This document shows, piece after piece, positions 31,696 to 40,312 of a DNA stretch of 42,368 bases. The DNA lies in contig NZ_CANLBV010000032.1 of NCBI RefSeq assembly GCF_947488985.1, positions 1-42,368 on the forward strand, read 5' to 3'. Positions within the stretch are counted from its first letter, which is position 1; the number at the start of each line of letters is the position of its first letter. This DNA comes from an uncultured Vibrio sp. Its GTDB lineage: Bacteria > Pseudomonadota > Gammaproteobacteria > Enterobacterales > Vibrionaceae. The notes beneath the pieces were generated by a model that saw nothing but the letters and a program-made list of their open reading frames with translations, did not search any database and was not told the origin of the DNA. The translations under genes were made by a program, and so were the position numbers.

Positions 31696-33225
31696 ATGGA
31701 TGTCCATAACACCGTCTGCGTAGCCTCAGTCGGCTTATCTCTTCTTTTCATCATCACTCTTCTTGCTCTTCCTCCTGCAGATGCTAAAGCTGCAATTGAT
31801 TCTATTAAGGGGGCTGTTCTATCAAAGTTTGACTTCCTGTTTATGTGGGGAGCCAACATCATGTTAGTTTTTGCCGTTGTTCTTGCATTCTCACCTCTAG
31901 GCAAAGTTCGCTTAGGTGGTGAAGACGCGACAGCGGACTATTCAATGGCATCTTGGATTGCGATGTTATTCGCAGCGGGTATGGGTATTGGACTTATCTT
32001 CTGGGGTGTTGCAGAGCCAACTGCGTTCTTCACGAACTGGTTCGGAACGCCATTAGACGCTGAACCTTTTACAGCAGCTGGTCGTGAATTAGCACTGGGT
32101 GCAACCGTATTCCACTGGGGGTTTCATGCATGGGCTATCTATGGCATGACGGCACTTTGCCTAGCGTACTTTGTTTACAATAAAGGTCTGCCGCTATCAA
32201 TGCGCTCTGTGTTCTACCCAATTTTGGGTGAGCGAGTATGGGGCAAAACCGGTGATGTTATCGACGTACTAACCGTACTGGTGACTCTGTTCGGTCTTGC
32301 GACTTCATTGGGCTTAGGTGGCATACAAGCAGCAAGTGGTATCAGCCACGTGTTTGGCTTGGATAACAACATCTTCCTTCAGCAATCGATTATCGTTCTG
32401 ATCATGGGCTTGGCGATCATTTCTGTTCTTCGTGGCATGGACGGTGGTGTTAAGTTCCTCAGTAACCTGAACATGGTTATTGCGTTCGTATTCCTTGGTC
32501 TTATTGCGGTATTGAACTTCACAACTGTGCTTGATTCGATGGCAACGGCTGTAACAGGCTATGTGAAAAACATCGTCGCGTTGAGCCAAAGTGCGGATCG
32601 TGAAGACACAACATGGCTTCATGGCTGGACTGTGTTCTACTGGGCATGGTGGGTAGCGTATGCACCTTTCTTCGGTATGTTCGTAGCACGTATTTCTAAA
32701 GGCCGTACGGTTCGTGAGTTCCTACTTTGTGTACTGATCATTCCAACGTTAGTAACTTCAGCTTGGATGTCTATCTTCGGTAGCGTGGCTATCGAACAAG
32801 TGATTAATCAGGTGGGGCAACTTGGCCTTGACCAAGGCATCACAGACGTATCTCTAAGCTTGTTTTACATGTTAGATGCTTACGAGTTTGGTAGCATCCT
32901 GTCTGTTATCGCAGTTGCGCTGATCATCGTGTTTTTCGTTACAACACTAGATTCAGGTTCTATCGTTATCGATGGCATGACGGCGGGTGGTAAACTTGAA
33001 GTACCAGTGAAACAGAAAGTGGTTTGGGCGGTTATCTCAGGCGCTATCGCAATGGTGATGTTGTGGATTGGTGGTACTCAATCAATTCAAGCACTGCAAT
33101 CCATTACGATTATTGCAGCACTGCCGTTTACGATCATTCTTCTGCTTGGCTGTGTAAGCTTGCTGAAAGGCCTACTGACTGAAGTCGGTAAAGGGCAAGA
33201 AACAGTTACTCCAGCAACTAAGTAA
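31696..33225 (+). CDS. BCCT-family betaine/choline/carnitine-type transporter
   Basis: An integral membrane protein with about 12 hydrophobic segments that takes up betaine-like osmolytes using Na+ or H+. It has the glycine-rich GMGIGLIFWGVAEP (about residues 95-108), the BCCT signature GWTVFYWAWW (about 310-319) and FVARISKGRTVREF. The first in-frame ATG is 31696, preceded by no ribosome binding site, and the conserved N-terminal 25 or so residues lie upstream in the same frame without a start. The actual start therefore probably involves 31619 (see that entry). Expression may be altered, or this may be an assembly error in an A-run. A strong terminator follows. Confidence 0.88.
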   Translation: MDVHNTVCVASVGLSLLFIITLLALPPADAKAAIDSIKGAVLSKFDFLFMWGANIMLVFAVVLAFSPLGKVRLGGEDATADYSMASWIAMLFAAGMGIGLIFWGVAEPTAFFTNWFGTPLDAEPFTAAGRELALGATVFHWGFHAWAIYGMTALCLAYFVYNKGLPLSMRSVFYPILGERVWGKTGDVIDVLTVLVTLFGLATSLGLGGIQAASGISHVFGLDNNIFLQQSIIVLIMGLAIISVLRGMDGGVKFLSNLNMVIAFVFLGLIAVLNFTTVLDSMATAVTGYVKNIVALSQSADREDTTWLHGWTVFYWAWWVAYAPFFGMFVARISKGRTVREFLLCVLIIPTLVTSAWMSIFGSVAIEQVINQVGQLGLDQGITDVSLSLFYMLDAYEFGSILSVIAVALIIVFFVTTLDSGSIVIDGMTAGGKLEVPVKQKVVWAVISGAIAMVMLWIGGTQSIQALQSITIIAALPFTIILLLGCVSLLKGLLTEVGKGQETVTPATK

Positions 33226-33277
33226 ATCGCGAATTAAGTCAGTCTCTAGATAGGGGCTTACTCTAATCAGCAGATTC

Positions 33278-33316
33278 AAAGCTCCCTTGCACCTCGTGCA
33301 AGGGAGCTTTTTTATG
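33278..33316 (+). terminator. intrinsic terminator of the BCCT gene
   Basis: AAAGCTCCCTTGCAC (33278-33292) pairs perfectly with GTGCAAGGGAGCTTT (33296-33310), followed by more T residues. Confidence 0.92.
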
Positions 33317-33346
33317 CCATAGAAGAAATCAGCGAAAGAGAAACAA

Positions 33347-33384
33347 AAAAGAGCCACAAGTGAGTAGTGACTTGTGGCTCTTTT
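33347..33384. terminator. bidirectional terminator between BCCT and M14 genes
   Basis: AAAAGAGCCACAAG (33347-33360) pairs with CTTGTGGCTCTTTT (33371-33384). A-rich left and T-rich right sides allow function on both strands; on the minus strand it ends the M14 peptidase transcript. Confidence 0.82.
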
Positions 33385-33411
33385 AGTTCTTAGCTCCTAG
33401 TTCTTGGCTCT
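33384..33411. repeat. 14-bp tandem duplication behind the M14 gene
   Basis: TAGTTCTTAGCTCC is followed directly by TAGTTCTTGGCTCT (12 of 14 identical). Confidence 0.6.
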
Positions 33412-33445
33412 AGGTGCCCACTTCTAGTTATTAGCGGGTCTGCTC

Positions 33446-34372
33446 TTACGCGTTCAATTCGTGCTGAATAACGTAATCTAAAGCCCCAACAACAGCAGCA
33501 ACTTGAGCATCGTTACACTCTTCGTCTGTTACTTTGTCGCTGTCTGGGTAAACCTCAGTAGTTGTGCCGTATTTACAATCAGTCACACCACCACATAAAC
33601 CAAGCTTCTTCATTGGGTAGTTAATTACGCCGTGTTGAGTGACGTCTGAACCAATGATCTTGCCTTCATCATCCGCAGGTGCAATGTGCGTTACTTTTTC
33701 AACTGAAGCGATGACAGCGGCTTGGAATTCAGGTTGAGGGTTTTCGGTATCACCCACCGTGTAGAAACCGTCTGGGATCATGCCTTCTATGTACTCAATA
33801 CCATCACGTGCAGCGAGTGCAGGGCGGAATTCAGTTTCATCAGAATCGGTTGTCTCGTGAAGATCAACGTGAACCAATACTTCTGGCAGAGACGCAACTA
33901 ATGCACGCAGGTTTGCTGATTCTTCAGCAGGCGTACCGTCATAAAAAGAGCGGTTTGGATCAACAGCATTTGGGTTCCAGCGGTTGATGACTTCGTAACC
34001 CCAAGGGCTCACACAAGGTGCGACAACAATGTTGAAGTGTGCAGTGTATTTTTCTGCTTGAGTTGCAGCGAATTTGATCGCGCCATGTACACCACTGGTT
34101 TCGTAACCGTGAACACCACCTGTTACGAGAATCGTTGGCTTTGATGCATCCCAGTTTTTGCTCTTGATAGCAAAGAGTGGGAAGCGAGCTTCGTCGTAGC
34201 TCAGTGCGCCGTATTGCTCGATGTCAAAGCTGTCTGCCAGTGCTTTAATTTTTGGCACGACTTCTTGTTGGTATTCACGCTTGACCGTTGTTTGAGCAAA
34301 CCATGCTTGACGCTCTGCTTCTTGCCATTTTTTTCCTGGCTCACCAATAGGGTAGGTGTAGGTACTTTCCAT
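33446..34372 (-). CDS. M14-family zinc metallopeptidase / deacylase-like
   Basis: A 308-residue zinc hydrolase of the M14 carboxypeptidase clan. The zinc ligands are H88 and E91 (GGVHGYETSG) plus H172 (VDLHETTD); E273 (GTTTEVYPD) is placed as the general base. NRWNPNAVDPNRSF matches the family's substrate-binding region. There is no signal peptide, so it acts in the cytoplasm. M14 members include carboxypeptidases and aspartoacylase/succinylglutamate desuccinylase-like enzymes; which reaction this one performs is not readable. It forms a single-gene unit between terminators. Confidence 0.83.
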   Translation of the reverse strand: MESTYTYPIGEPGKKWQEAERQAWFAQTTVKREYQQEVVPKIKALADSFDIEQYGALSYDEARFPLFAIKSKNWDASKPTILVTGGVHGYETSGVHGAIKFAATQAEKYTAHFNIVVAPCVSPWGYEVINRWNPNAVDPNRSFYDGTPAEESANLRALVASLPEVLVHVDLHETTDSDETEFRPALAARDGIEYIEGMIPDGFYTVGDTENPQPEFQAAVIASVEKVTHIAPADDEGKIIGSDVTQHGVINYPMKKLGLCGGVTDCKYGTTTEVYPDSDKVTDEECNDAQVAAVVGALDYVIQHELNA

Positions 34373-34407
34373 TGTTTTATCTCTGTGGGGTACGTTGTGA
34401 TGAAGTG

Positions 34408-34436
34408 AGAATAATCAGCAGAACGGTATCATGCAA
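34408..34436 (-). promoter_or_regulatory. promoter candidate of the M14 gene
   Basis: On the minus strand TTGCAT (34436-34431) and TATTCT (34413-34408) are 17 bases apart, each matching four of six sigma-70 consensus bases, about 36 bases before the ATG. Confidence 0.4.
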
Positions 34437-34554
34437 CTCTTATTGAATCTGTGTATGGAATGGGGTACTTGGTATTCACAATAAGCGAGGGTGACTGGTT
34501 TTTAAGATGATTGGTATAAGCTTTACATTAGATATACGCCAAATTGGGCTCATG

Positions 34555-34587
34555 AAAAAAGCCAGCAATTTTGAACGCTGCTGGCTT
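34555..34587 (-). terminator. intrinsic terminator of pyrC
   Basis: GCCAGCA (34561-34567) and TGCTGGC (34579-34585) form the stem, with six A (34555-34560) that become the U-run on the minus strand. Confidence 0.82.
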
Positions 34588-34700
34588 ATCAATATCGTCA
34601 ACTTACATTAAGGTTGAGACGGGAGGAACTGAAATAAAAGCTTGGTTTATCGAGACGGCTTTATGTAACCGCCAAAGCTATTATTTGATCATTCAAGCTC

Positions 34701-35729
34701 TTATTTAACTGCCCAAGCAATCGTCTCTCCGCCACGGATTGGCACAACAATGTCAGACCCGAAAGGCATGGTTTCAGCGACATCCCACTCTTCTTTTACA
34801 AGAGTGATGGTGTCTGTATTACGTGGAATACCGTAGAAATCTGGGCCATTGTGGCTTGCGAAAGCTTCTAGGTTTTCAAGCTTACCTTCTAGCTCGAACG
34901 CTTCAGCGTATAACTCAACCGCAGCGTGTGCCGTGTAAGAACCCGCACAACCACATGCCGATTCTTTTGCGCCTTTCGCATGTGGTGCAGAGTCTGTACC
35001 TAAGAAGAACTTCTTGCTGCCGCTTGTTGCCGCTTCAATTAGTGCTAATTGGTGAGTGTTACGTTTAAGGATAGGTAAGCAGTAGAAGTGTGGCTTAATG
35101 CCGCCAACCAACATGTGATTACGGTTATAAAGCAGGTGGTGAGCAGTAATGGTTGCGGCTACGTTGTCGTTCGCGTTCTTCACGAAGTTTGCAGCTTCGG
35201 CGGTTGTGATGTGCTCTAGAACAATCTTCAGGTTAGGGAAGTCGTTCACAATCGGTGCTAGTACTGTGTCTAGGAACTGCTTCTCACGGTCAAAGATATC
35301 AACATCGTGTGTCGTTACTTCACCGTGTACCAAAAGTAGCATGCCAACTTCCTGCATTGCTTCTAGTACGTGGTAGATCTTTTTAGCGGATGTTACGCCT
35401 GAATCAGAGTTGGTTGTTGCGCCTGCTGGGTAAAGCTTTGCCGCCACGACTGCACCAGACTCTTTCGCTTTGCGAATTTCTTCAGGTGTTGTGTTATCTG
35501 TCAGGTAAAGTGCCATTAGCGGTTTGAATTGTTCGCTTGGCTGCTCTGCCATGATGCGGTCACGGTAAGCTAGTGCCATTTCGGTATCCGTTACCGGTGG
35601 GATGGTGTTTGGCATGATTAACGCTCGACCATTGTAGCGGCTGATATCGCGAACCGTATCTGTCAGTACGTCGCCATCGCGTAGATGAACATGCCAGTCG
35701 TCAGGACGAGTAATCGTAAGTTGTGTCAT
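34701..35729 (-). CDS. pyrC: dihydroorotase
   Basis: Third step of pyrimidine synthesis: closes carbamoyl aspartate to dihydroorotate, in the cytoplasm. It is a 342-residue class II enzyme close in length to E. coli PyrC. The binuclear zinc site is complete: H13 and H15 ([10 protein letters not shown]), carboxylated K98 ([10 protein letters not shown]), H135 (LLVHGE), H173 (LEHITT) and D246 (LGTDSAPH). Upstream are a PurR-like box and a hairpin over the ribosome binding site, matching the known dual control of enterobacterial pyrC. No other pyr genes adjoin, as usual for pyrC. Confidence 0.96.
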   Translation of the reverse strand: MTQLTITRPDDWHVHLRDGDVLTDTVRDISRYNGRALIMPNTIPPVTDTEMALAYRDRIMAEQPSEQFKPLMALYLTDNTTPEEIRKAKESGAVVAAKLYPAGATTNSDSGVTSAKKIYHVLEAMQEVGMLLLVHGEVTTHDVDIFDREKQFLDTVLAPIVNDFPNLKIVLEHITTAEAANFVKNANDNVAATITAHHLLYNRNHMLVGGIKPHFYCLPILKRNTHQLALIEAATSGSKKFFLGTDSAPHAKGAKESACGCAGSYTAHAAVELYAEAFELEGKLENLEAFASHNGPDFYGIPRNTDTITLVKEEWDVAETMPFGSDIVVPIRGGETIAWAVK

Positions 35730-35732
35730 TGA

Positions 35733-35770
35733 AGGCTCCCACCATTTGAAGTGTTATGTAGTTGGAGCCT
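35733..35770 (-). promoter_or_regulatory. pyrC leader hairpin covering the ribosome binding site
   Basis: On the minus strand AGGCTCC (35770-35764) pairs perfectly with GGAGCCT (35739-35733); the right arm carries the GGGAG ribosome binding site of pyrC four bases before its ATG. In enterobacteria a similar hairpin forms only when transcription starts at C under pyrimidine excess. Here the start bases cannot be determined by eye. Confidence 0.5.
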
Positions 35771-35790
35771 AAACTCGGCGAAATCTGTGA

Positions 35791-35806
35791 AAGCAATCGC
35801 TTACGT
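35791..35806 (-). promoter_or_regulatory. PurR-like box before pyrC
   Basis: ACGTAAGCGATTGCTT (minus strand) matches 12 of 16 positions of the PurR consensus ACGCAAACGTTTGCGT. pyrC belongs to the E. coli PurR regulon, and the box lies where the pyrC promoter should be. Confidence 0.5.
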
Positions 35807-35936
35807 TTAGGCGACAGGATGATAGTGGAAAAGCACTTTCATTTCATCCTTTTTTTACATTTCAGGGTTAGGAGCTTGTTTTATCGCGATTTTACTGAGT
35901 ATCCAAGCTGAATAATCGCTCAAAACGGAATAACCG

Positions 35937-36095
35937 CTAGCGAGTGGCTACCCAGAGCCCATGGATCATGCCGGGTACCCAGAAGAAGAAGGTAAGGACA
36001 ATGTTAATCAGCAAATCTTTACCTGCACCGCGAGCGAAGAACACACCAACAGGCGGAAGCAGTACACATAAAATGATAATGACGAGTTTGTTCAT
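35937..36095 (-). CDS. YqaE/Pmp3-family small membrane protein
   Basis: A 52-residue peptide: two hydrophobic helices (MNKLVIIILCVLLPPVGVFF and LLINIVLTFFFWVPGMIHGL) joined by the conserved ARGAGKD loop. This is the UPF0057/Pmp3 pattern with the PPVGVF signature and the FF-W-PG-IH ending. Family members are stress-linked inner-membrane peptides that affect membrane potential in yeast; in bacteria the role is open. GGA lies upstream of the ATG. It is too short to be found by simple length cut-offs. Confidence 0.88.
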   Translation of the reverse strand: MNKLVIIILCVLLPPVGVFFARGAGKDLLINIVLTFFFWVPGMIHGLWVATR

Positions 36096-36255
36096 GATAA
36101 ATCCTTTTTATTCAATGAAAGTTTGACGTAGTTATGATCTGAAATTGATAATAATCTTAAGCTATTAGCTTAGTATCAATTGTTGAGTCCCTGCCAGTTT
36201 ATCTATTTATAACCATTTGTTAGCATGGGACAAACAACAAAACATTGGAATCGTT

Positions 36256-38112
36256 ATGTCGCAGTCACCTTTGGAGCAAAAGGCTTTGGATCAAAAGTCT
36301 TCCTTATCTCAAATCAATGTGTTTCCGGTAAAATCAGTGGGGGGCATCTCGCTCTCTTCTGCTTGGGTCGAAAAACAAGGCCTTACCTTCGACAGACGTT
36401 TTATGTTGGCATTAGCTGACGGTTCAATGGTCACGGCACGTAAATACCCGACAATGGTTAAGGTATCGTCAAGCTTGCAACCGGATGGCTTAATTTTCAC
36501 TTATCAAGATAAAGCACCGCTGCGCCTTAAGTATGTGAACTTCAAGATGCAACCAGCATCTGCTACGGTTTGGGGTGACAACTTCACGGCCTATACCACT
36601 TGTGATGAGGCCGATGACTGGTTCAGCGATGTACTGGGTATTCGAGTTGAATTGTTATTTACTGGAGAGCAATCAAACCGTGTGCGTGAAAAACTGGGCC
36701 ATAATGTGAGTTTTGCTGACGGCTACCCAATGTTAGTCATTAGCCAAGCCTCACTTGATGAACTGAATCGTCGTAGCCCTGAAACCCATTCGATGGATCA
36801 GTTTCGCACCAACTTTGTGGTATCTAATACCGAAGCCTTTGCTGAAGATGGTTGGAAGCGTATTCGAATCGGCGAGGTTGAGTTCGAAGCAGTGAAACCT
36901 TGTGAGCGTTGTATTCTAACTACGGTGGACGTTGAACGTGGCGAATTTAGAACAACAAAAGAGCCGCTCAATACCTTCTCGACTTTCAGAGCGAATGAGC
37001 GCGGTGGCGTGTTCTTTGGTCAAAATCTAGTGGCGAAAAATGAAGGGTTAATTAAAGCTGGTGATGTGGTTGAGGTGCTCGAAACCAAAGAGAAAGAGCA
37101 CTACGAAGACACATGGGTAGAGTCGCTGCACTTAACCTGTGTTGAACGTGAAGAGATCGCTCGCGACTTTACAACGTTTTGGCTAAAGCCGGCAAAAGAG
37201 AATCATTCATTACCCAGCTATCAGCCGGGACAGCATCTACCTATTGAAATGCTGATTGACGGTGAGAAGGTGTCTCGTCGTTACACGCTATCTTCTAGCC
37301 CTTCACGCGTGGGTCGCCTAGCTATATCCGTGAAGCGAGTGGACGATGGTCAAATCTCTAATTGGCTAAATGATCACTTCCAAGTCGGTGATACGCTAGT
37401 CGCGCAAAATCCAGATGGCGCTTTCTATTTGGAAGACAACCCAACGCACCCACTGCTGCTGTTGTCTGCAGGTAGTGGTATTACGCCAATGTTGTCGATG
37501 CTGCGTTACTTAGCCGATCACGGGCAAATTGATGATGTGGTTTTCTATCATCAGTGCAGCAGTGAAGAGGATATCCCTTATCAAGCGGAGATCGAACAGA
37601 TCGCCAGCGAGCATAGCGGTTTACGTCTGATCTACTCGTTAAGTCAGCCCACCAAAGATTGGAACGGTTTATCGGGACGTTTGAGTGTTGCTCATGTCGC
37701 GAAAATTGAAGAGTTACATAAACGTCAAGCGTTTGTCTGTGGTCCGGATGGGTTTATGGATAATGCTAAGAAATTGCTGATCCAAATGGGACTCAACCCT
37801 CAGCAATATCATCAAGAAGCATTCGGTGTTGCTCAAGCAAGCGAAGAAGCGGTAAAGCAGCTGCAGTTGAGTGTCAATGGCTATTTGTTCGAGGGGAACA
37901 ACCAATCAACATTGCTAGAGCAAGCTGAGTCGGCAGGTGTGCCGATTGCTTCTAGCTGCCGTGCTGGTTTCTGTGGCGCGTGTAAAGTGACACTTGAATC
38001 AGGGCAAGTACATCAACCGGATGTGCCTGCATTGCAAGAACACGAACGTGATAATGGTCAGATCCTAGCGTGTTGCAGTGTGCCGCAAACTGACATCGAA
38101 GTGGTCGATTAA
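36256..38112 (+). CDS. MOSC domain-ferredoxin reductase-2Fe-2S fusion protein
   Basis: A 618-residue multidomain redox protein. Residues about 15-260 are a YcbX/mARC-like MOSC module (FPVKSVGG, RRFMLALADG). Its molybdenum-binding cysteine is C219 (KPCERCILTTVD). Residues about 285-500 are an FAD/NAD(P)H reductase (RRYTLSSSPS for FAD, GSGITPMLSML for NAD, CGPDGFM). The C-terminus is a plant-type 2Fe-2S domain with C568, C573, C576 (CRAGFCGAC) and C606. In E. coli YcbX needs a separate reductase; here everything sits in one chain. It probably reduces N-hydroxylated base analogues. The ATG 36256 has GGA six bases upstream; TTG 36217 is less likely. Confidence 0.9.
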   Translation: MSQSPLEQKALDQKSSLSQINVFPVKSVGGISLSSAWVEKQGLTFDRRFMLALADGSMVTARKYPTMVKVSSSLQPDGLIFTYQDKAPLRLKYVNFKMQPASATVWGDNFTAYTTCDEADDWFSDVLGIRVELLFTGEQSNRVREKLGHNVSFADGYPMLVISQASLDELNRRSPETHSMDQFRTNFVVSNTEAFAEDGWKRIRIGEVEFEAVKPCERCILTTVDVERGEFRTTKEPLNTFSTFRANERGGVFFGQNLVAKNEGLIKAGDVVEVLETKEKEHYEDTWVESLHLTCVEREEIARDFTTFWLKPAKENHSLPSYQPGQHLPIEMLIDGEKVSRRYTLSSSPSRVGRLAISVKRVDDGQISNWLNDHFQVGDTLVAQNPDGAFYLEDNPTHPLLLLSAGSGITPMLSMLRYLADHGQIDDVVFYHQCSSEEDIPYQAEIEQIASEHSGLRLIYSLSQPTKDWNGLSGRLSVAHVAKIEELHKRQAFVCGPDGFMDNAKKLLIQMGLNPQQYHQEAFGVAQASEEAVKQLQLSVNGYLFEGNNQSTLLEQAESAGVPIASSCRAGFCGACKVTLESGQVHQPDVPALQEHERDNGQILACCSVPQTDIEVVD

Positions 38113-38143
38113 CGACGCGTTAGGTCAACAAAATACTTAATAG

Positions 38144-38186
38144 AAAAGGCCGGAAGTCCATTGGTAAAATGTGCTTCCGGCCTTTT
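38144..38186. terminator. bidirectional terminator between the MOSC fusion gene and nadE
   Basis: AAAAGGCCGGAAG (38144-38156) pairs perfectly with CTTCCGGCCTTTT (38174-38186). It serves both convergent genes. Confidence 0.88.
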
Positions 38187-38210
38187 GGATTCTGCGACTA
38201 ATTTAATAAA

Positions 38211-39041
38211 TTAATCGTAGATCGTTGGGATAGGCTGACGTTTATGTTGCGTCGCTTTGTAGATGCCTACTAGGCGATCAGATACGTCTTGAGGGACTGC
38301 TTTACCTTCCAGAAAATCATCGATTTGATCGTAAGAAAGGTTTAACGCTGCTTCATCGGCTTTTTGAGGGTCAAGCTCTTCGAGATCGGCGGTCGGCACT
38401 TTCTTAACCAGCAGTTCTGGTGCGCCCAGTGTCGCTGCAAGTTGACGGACTTGGCGTTTGTTCAAACCAAACAGAGGCGCTAAATCACATGCGCCATCAC
38501 CGTGCTTGGTGTAGAACCCCGTGATGTTTTCTGCTGAGTGGTCGGTACCAATCACCAGGCCGCCAACGTAACCTGCAATTTCGTATTGTGCGATCATACG
38601 AGCGCGAGCTTTCACATTACCTTTCACAAAGTCGAGCTTTGCCGAGTCAGTTGGCAACAAACCTGTGCCTTCTAGAGCAACGTGAGAGGCGGCATGAAGC
38701 CCATCGACACCCGCTTTAATGTTGACTGAAACCGACTGAGAAGGCTGGATGAAAGACAGAGCCAGTTGGGCTTCGTCTTCATCTTTTTGCTCGCCATAAG
38801 GCAGACGAACGGCGATGAATTGGTAGTCGTTGCTGCCGGTGCTCTCATTGAGGCTATCGATGGCCATTTGCGCCAAGCGGCCACAGGTGGTTGAATCCAC
38901 ACCGCCACTGATACCAAGGATCAGCGATTTGCATCCTGACTGCTGAAGTTTGGTTTTGATAAAGTCCACGCGGCGAGTCACTTCGAAGTGAGGGTCAATT
39001 GAAGGTAGTACGCACATTTCGTCACGAATTAACTGTTCCAT
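38211..39041 (-). CDS. nadE: NH3-dependent NAD synthetase
   Basis: Last step of NAD synthesis: amidates deamido-NAD with ATP and ammonia. At 276 residues, it is the short ammonia-dependent form (E. coli 275), without a glutaminase domain. The ATP-pyrophosphatase P-loop reads [17 protein letters not shown], and the family pieces [34 protein letters not shown] and [17 protein letters not shown] are complete. It is divergent from a NadD-like gene with a 105-base gap containing a palindrome, so both NAD genes may share control. Confidence 0.96.
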   Translation of the reverse strand: MEQLIRDEMCVLPSIDPHFEVTRRVDFIKTKLQQSGCKSLILGISGGVDSTTCGRLAQMAIDSLNESTGSNDYQFIAVRLPYGEQKDEDEAQLALSFIQPSQSVSVNIKAGVDGLHAASHVALEGTGLLPTDSAKLDFVKGNVKARARMIAQYEIAGYVGGLVIGTDHSAENITGFYTKHGDGACDLAPLFGLNKRQVRQLAATLGAPELLVKKVPTADLEELDPQKADEAALNLSYDQIDDFLEGKAVPQDVSDRLVGIYKATQHKRQPIPTIYD

Positions 39042-39089
39042 TCGTATTCCTTTCCTGCAAGCAAATTAAAAATCTAGTGTTATCATACC

Positions 39090-39105
39090 TAAATCATTCG
39101 ATTTA
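39090..39105. promoter_or_regulatory. palindrome midway between nadE and the NadD-like gene
   Basis: TAAATC (39090-39095) and GATTTA (39100-39105) flank ATTC, a perfect 6+6 inverted repeat near the centre of the divergent promoter region. It is a candidate operator for both genes. Confidence 0.4.
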
Positions 39106-39146
39106 AAAACCTCTTTGCACAAGCTTAGAAAGAGAAGGCAGTTATA

Positions 39147-39668
39147 ATGGAAAAAATAGCCATTTTCGGTAGTGCGTTTAACCCACCGAGCTTAGGCCAT
39201 AAGAGTGTGATCGACTCGTTGGCCCACTTTGACAAAATTCTACTGGTCCCTAGTATTGCCCATGCGTGGGGTAAAGAGATGCTAGACTTTGAGACGCGAT
39301 GCCAGTTAGTCGAGGCGTTTATCCGTGATCTTACTCTGGAGCGCGTTGAGCTCTCGCTGATCGAAAAGAGCTTGTTCACGCCTGGTGAAAGTGTCACGAC
39401 TTATGCGGTGCTTAATGAGCTTCAAAAGCTGAATTGCGATGCCGAGCTGACTTTTGTGATCGGCCCTGATAATTTCTTCAAATTTTCATCTTTTTACAAA
39501 GCTGACAAAATTACCGAGCAGTGGTCTGTCATGGCTTGTCCTGAGAAAGTGAATATACGCAGTACAGATATACGTAATGCACTGATAAATGGGAGCGATG
39601 TTACAGAGTTGAGTACTCAATCTGTGATAAAAATATTGCAAGACGGTGAACTGTATCAGATAATGTAA
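39147..39668 (+). CDS. nicotinate/nicotinamide nucleotide adenylyltransferase-like protein
   Basis: A 173-residue nucleotidyltransferase. The N-terminal IAIFGSAFNPPSLGHKSVID carries the GxFxPxxxGH motif of the family, and NIRSTDIRNALING matches the C-terminal (I)SSTxxR motif. FVIGPDNFFKF fits the nucleotide-binding IxGxD segment. It should transfer AMP to nicotinate or nicotinamide mononucleotide to make deamido-NAD or NAD, the step before NadE. At 173 residues, it is shorter than most NadD proteins (about 210). Vibrios have another nadD elsewhere, so this may be a salvage form. AGAGAAGG precedes the ATG. The exported protein gene follows by 24 bases. Confidence 0.82.
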   Translation: MEKIAIFGSAFNPPSLGHKSVIDSLAHFDKILLVPSIAHAWGKEMLDFETRCQLVEAFIRDLTLERVELSLIEKSLFTPGESVTTYAVLNELQKLNCDAELTFVIGPDNFFKFSSFYKADKITEQWSVMACPEKVNIRSTDIRNALINGSDVTELSTQSVIKILQDGELYQIM

Positions 39669-39692
39669 GCCCACGAATTAAGAGATCAGAAA

Positions 39693-40181
39693 ATGAAGCT
39701 AAAGAGCGCGATACCAGCGACATTGTTGATTACAGCATGCAGTATGCCGGTTTCTGCTGAGTGTGATTTCTTTAGCCTAGATTCGATCATGCTGACCTCT
39801 AAAGATGAAAGCAGTTGTTTAGATTTTTCGACCAGCATTGAGTCTTTTGGTCTACGTATGCTGGAAATCACAGGCTTTGCTGAGGAAGAAGCGGCAAGTA
39901 AACCTGACTATTGGTCTGATTGGGCTTTACAAAGTAAAGATGCCCCATTGCTCACGCGAAGCAGTGAATCAAACTATGTCGGTTTGGGTATGTGGTTTCC
40001 CGAAGAGTTGGAAGGTGAGCAATACGATATGTCGGCAGAAGAGTGGTTGCTCAATCATGGCTTACAACTGAGCGTAGGTTTTGGCGAGAAAGTGGATGGT
40101 CAGCCACGCTTGCGTTTTGACTACCGTTGGCATGATTCACATGACGCTGACCTAATGATGCAGGTTGAATTGCCATTCTAG
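39693..40181 (+). CDS. exported protein of unknown function, possible envelope protein
   Basis: A 162-residue protein with a signal peptide (MKLKSAIPATLLITACS..., cleavage near VSA/EC at residue 22). The mature part starts with a cysteine pair (C24 and C42). The end has alternating aromatic/polar strands (LQLSVGFGEKVDG, RLRFDYRWHDSHDADLMMQV) and a final phenylalanine (ELPF), as in outer-membrane proteins, but it is too short for a normal barrel unless it has eight strands or fewer. I do not recognise a family. It sits 24 bases after the NadD-like gene, probably one transcript, though a functional link is not evident. Confidence 0.6.
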   Translation: MKLKSAIPATLLITACSMPVSAECDFFSLDSIMLTSKDESSCLDFSTSIESFGLRMLEITGFAEEEAASKPDYWSDWALQSKDAPLLTRSSESNYVGLGMWFPEELEGEQYDMSAEEWLLNHGLQLSVGFGEKVDGQPRLRFDYRWHDSHDADLMMQVELPF

Positions 40182-40244
40182 ACAGACCGACACACAGATA
40201 GCTCGCTACCTACGTCCAAATACCGAACAACGACCAAAATTCAA

Positions 40245-40278
40245 AAAGCCGCAAAAACTCAGTTGTTGCGGCTTTCTA
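40245..40278. terminator. bidirectional terminator between exported-protein and cupin genes
   Basis: AAAGCCGCAA (40245-40254) pairs with TTGCGGCTTT (40266-40275), with A and T flanks on either side. It serves the two convergent genes. Confidence 0.8.
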
Positions 40279-40312
40279 GTATCTGTTTTCTGATTATTTT
40301 CTACTATTGGTA

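Noticed and set aside
31516..31707. 63-residue minus-strand frame opposite the BCCT start
   Set aside because: No ribosome binding site, no recognisable composition, and it lies opposite the conserved N-terminus of the transporter.
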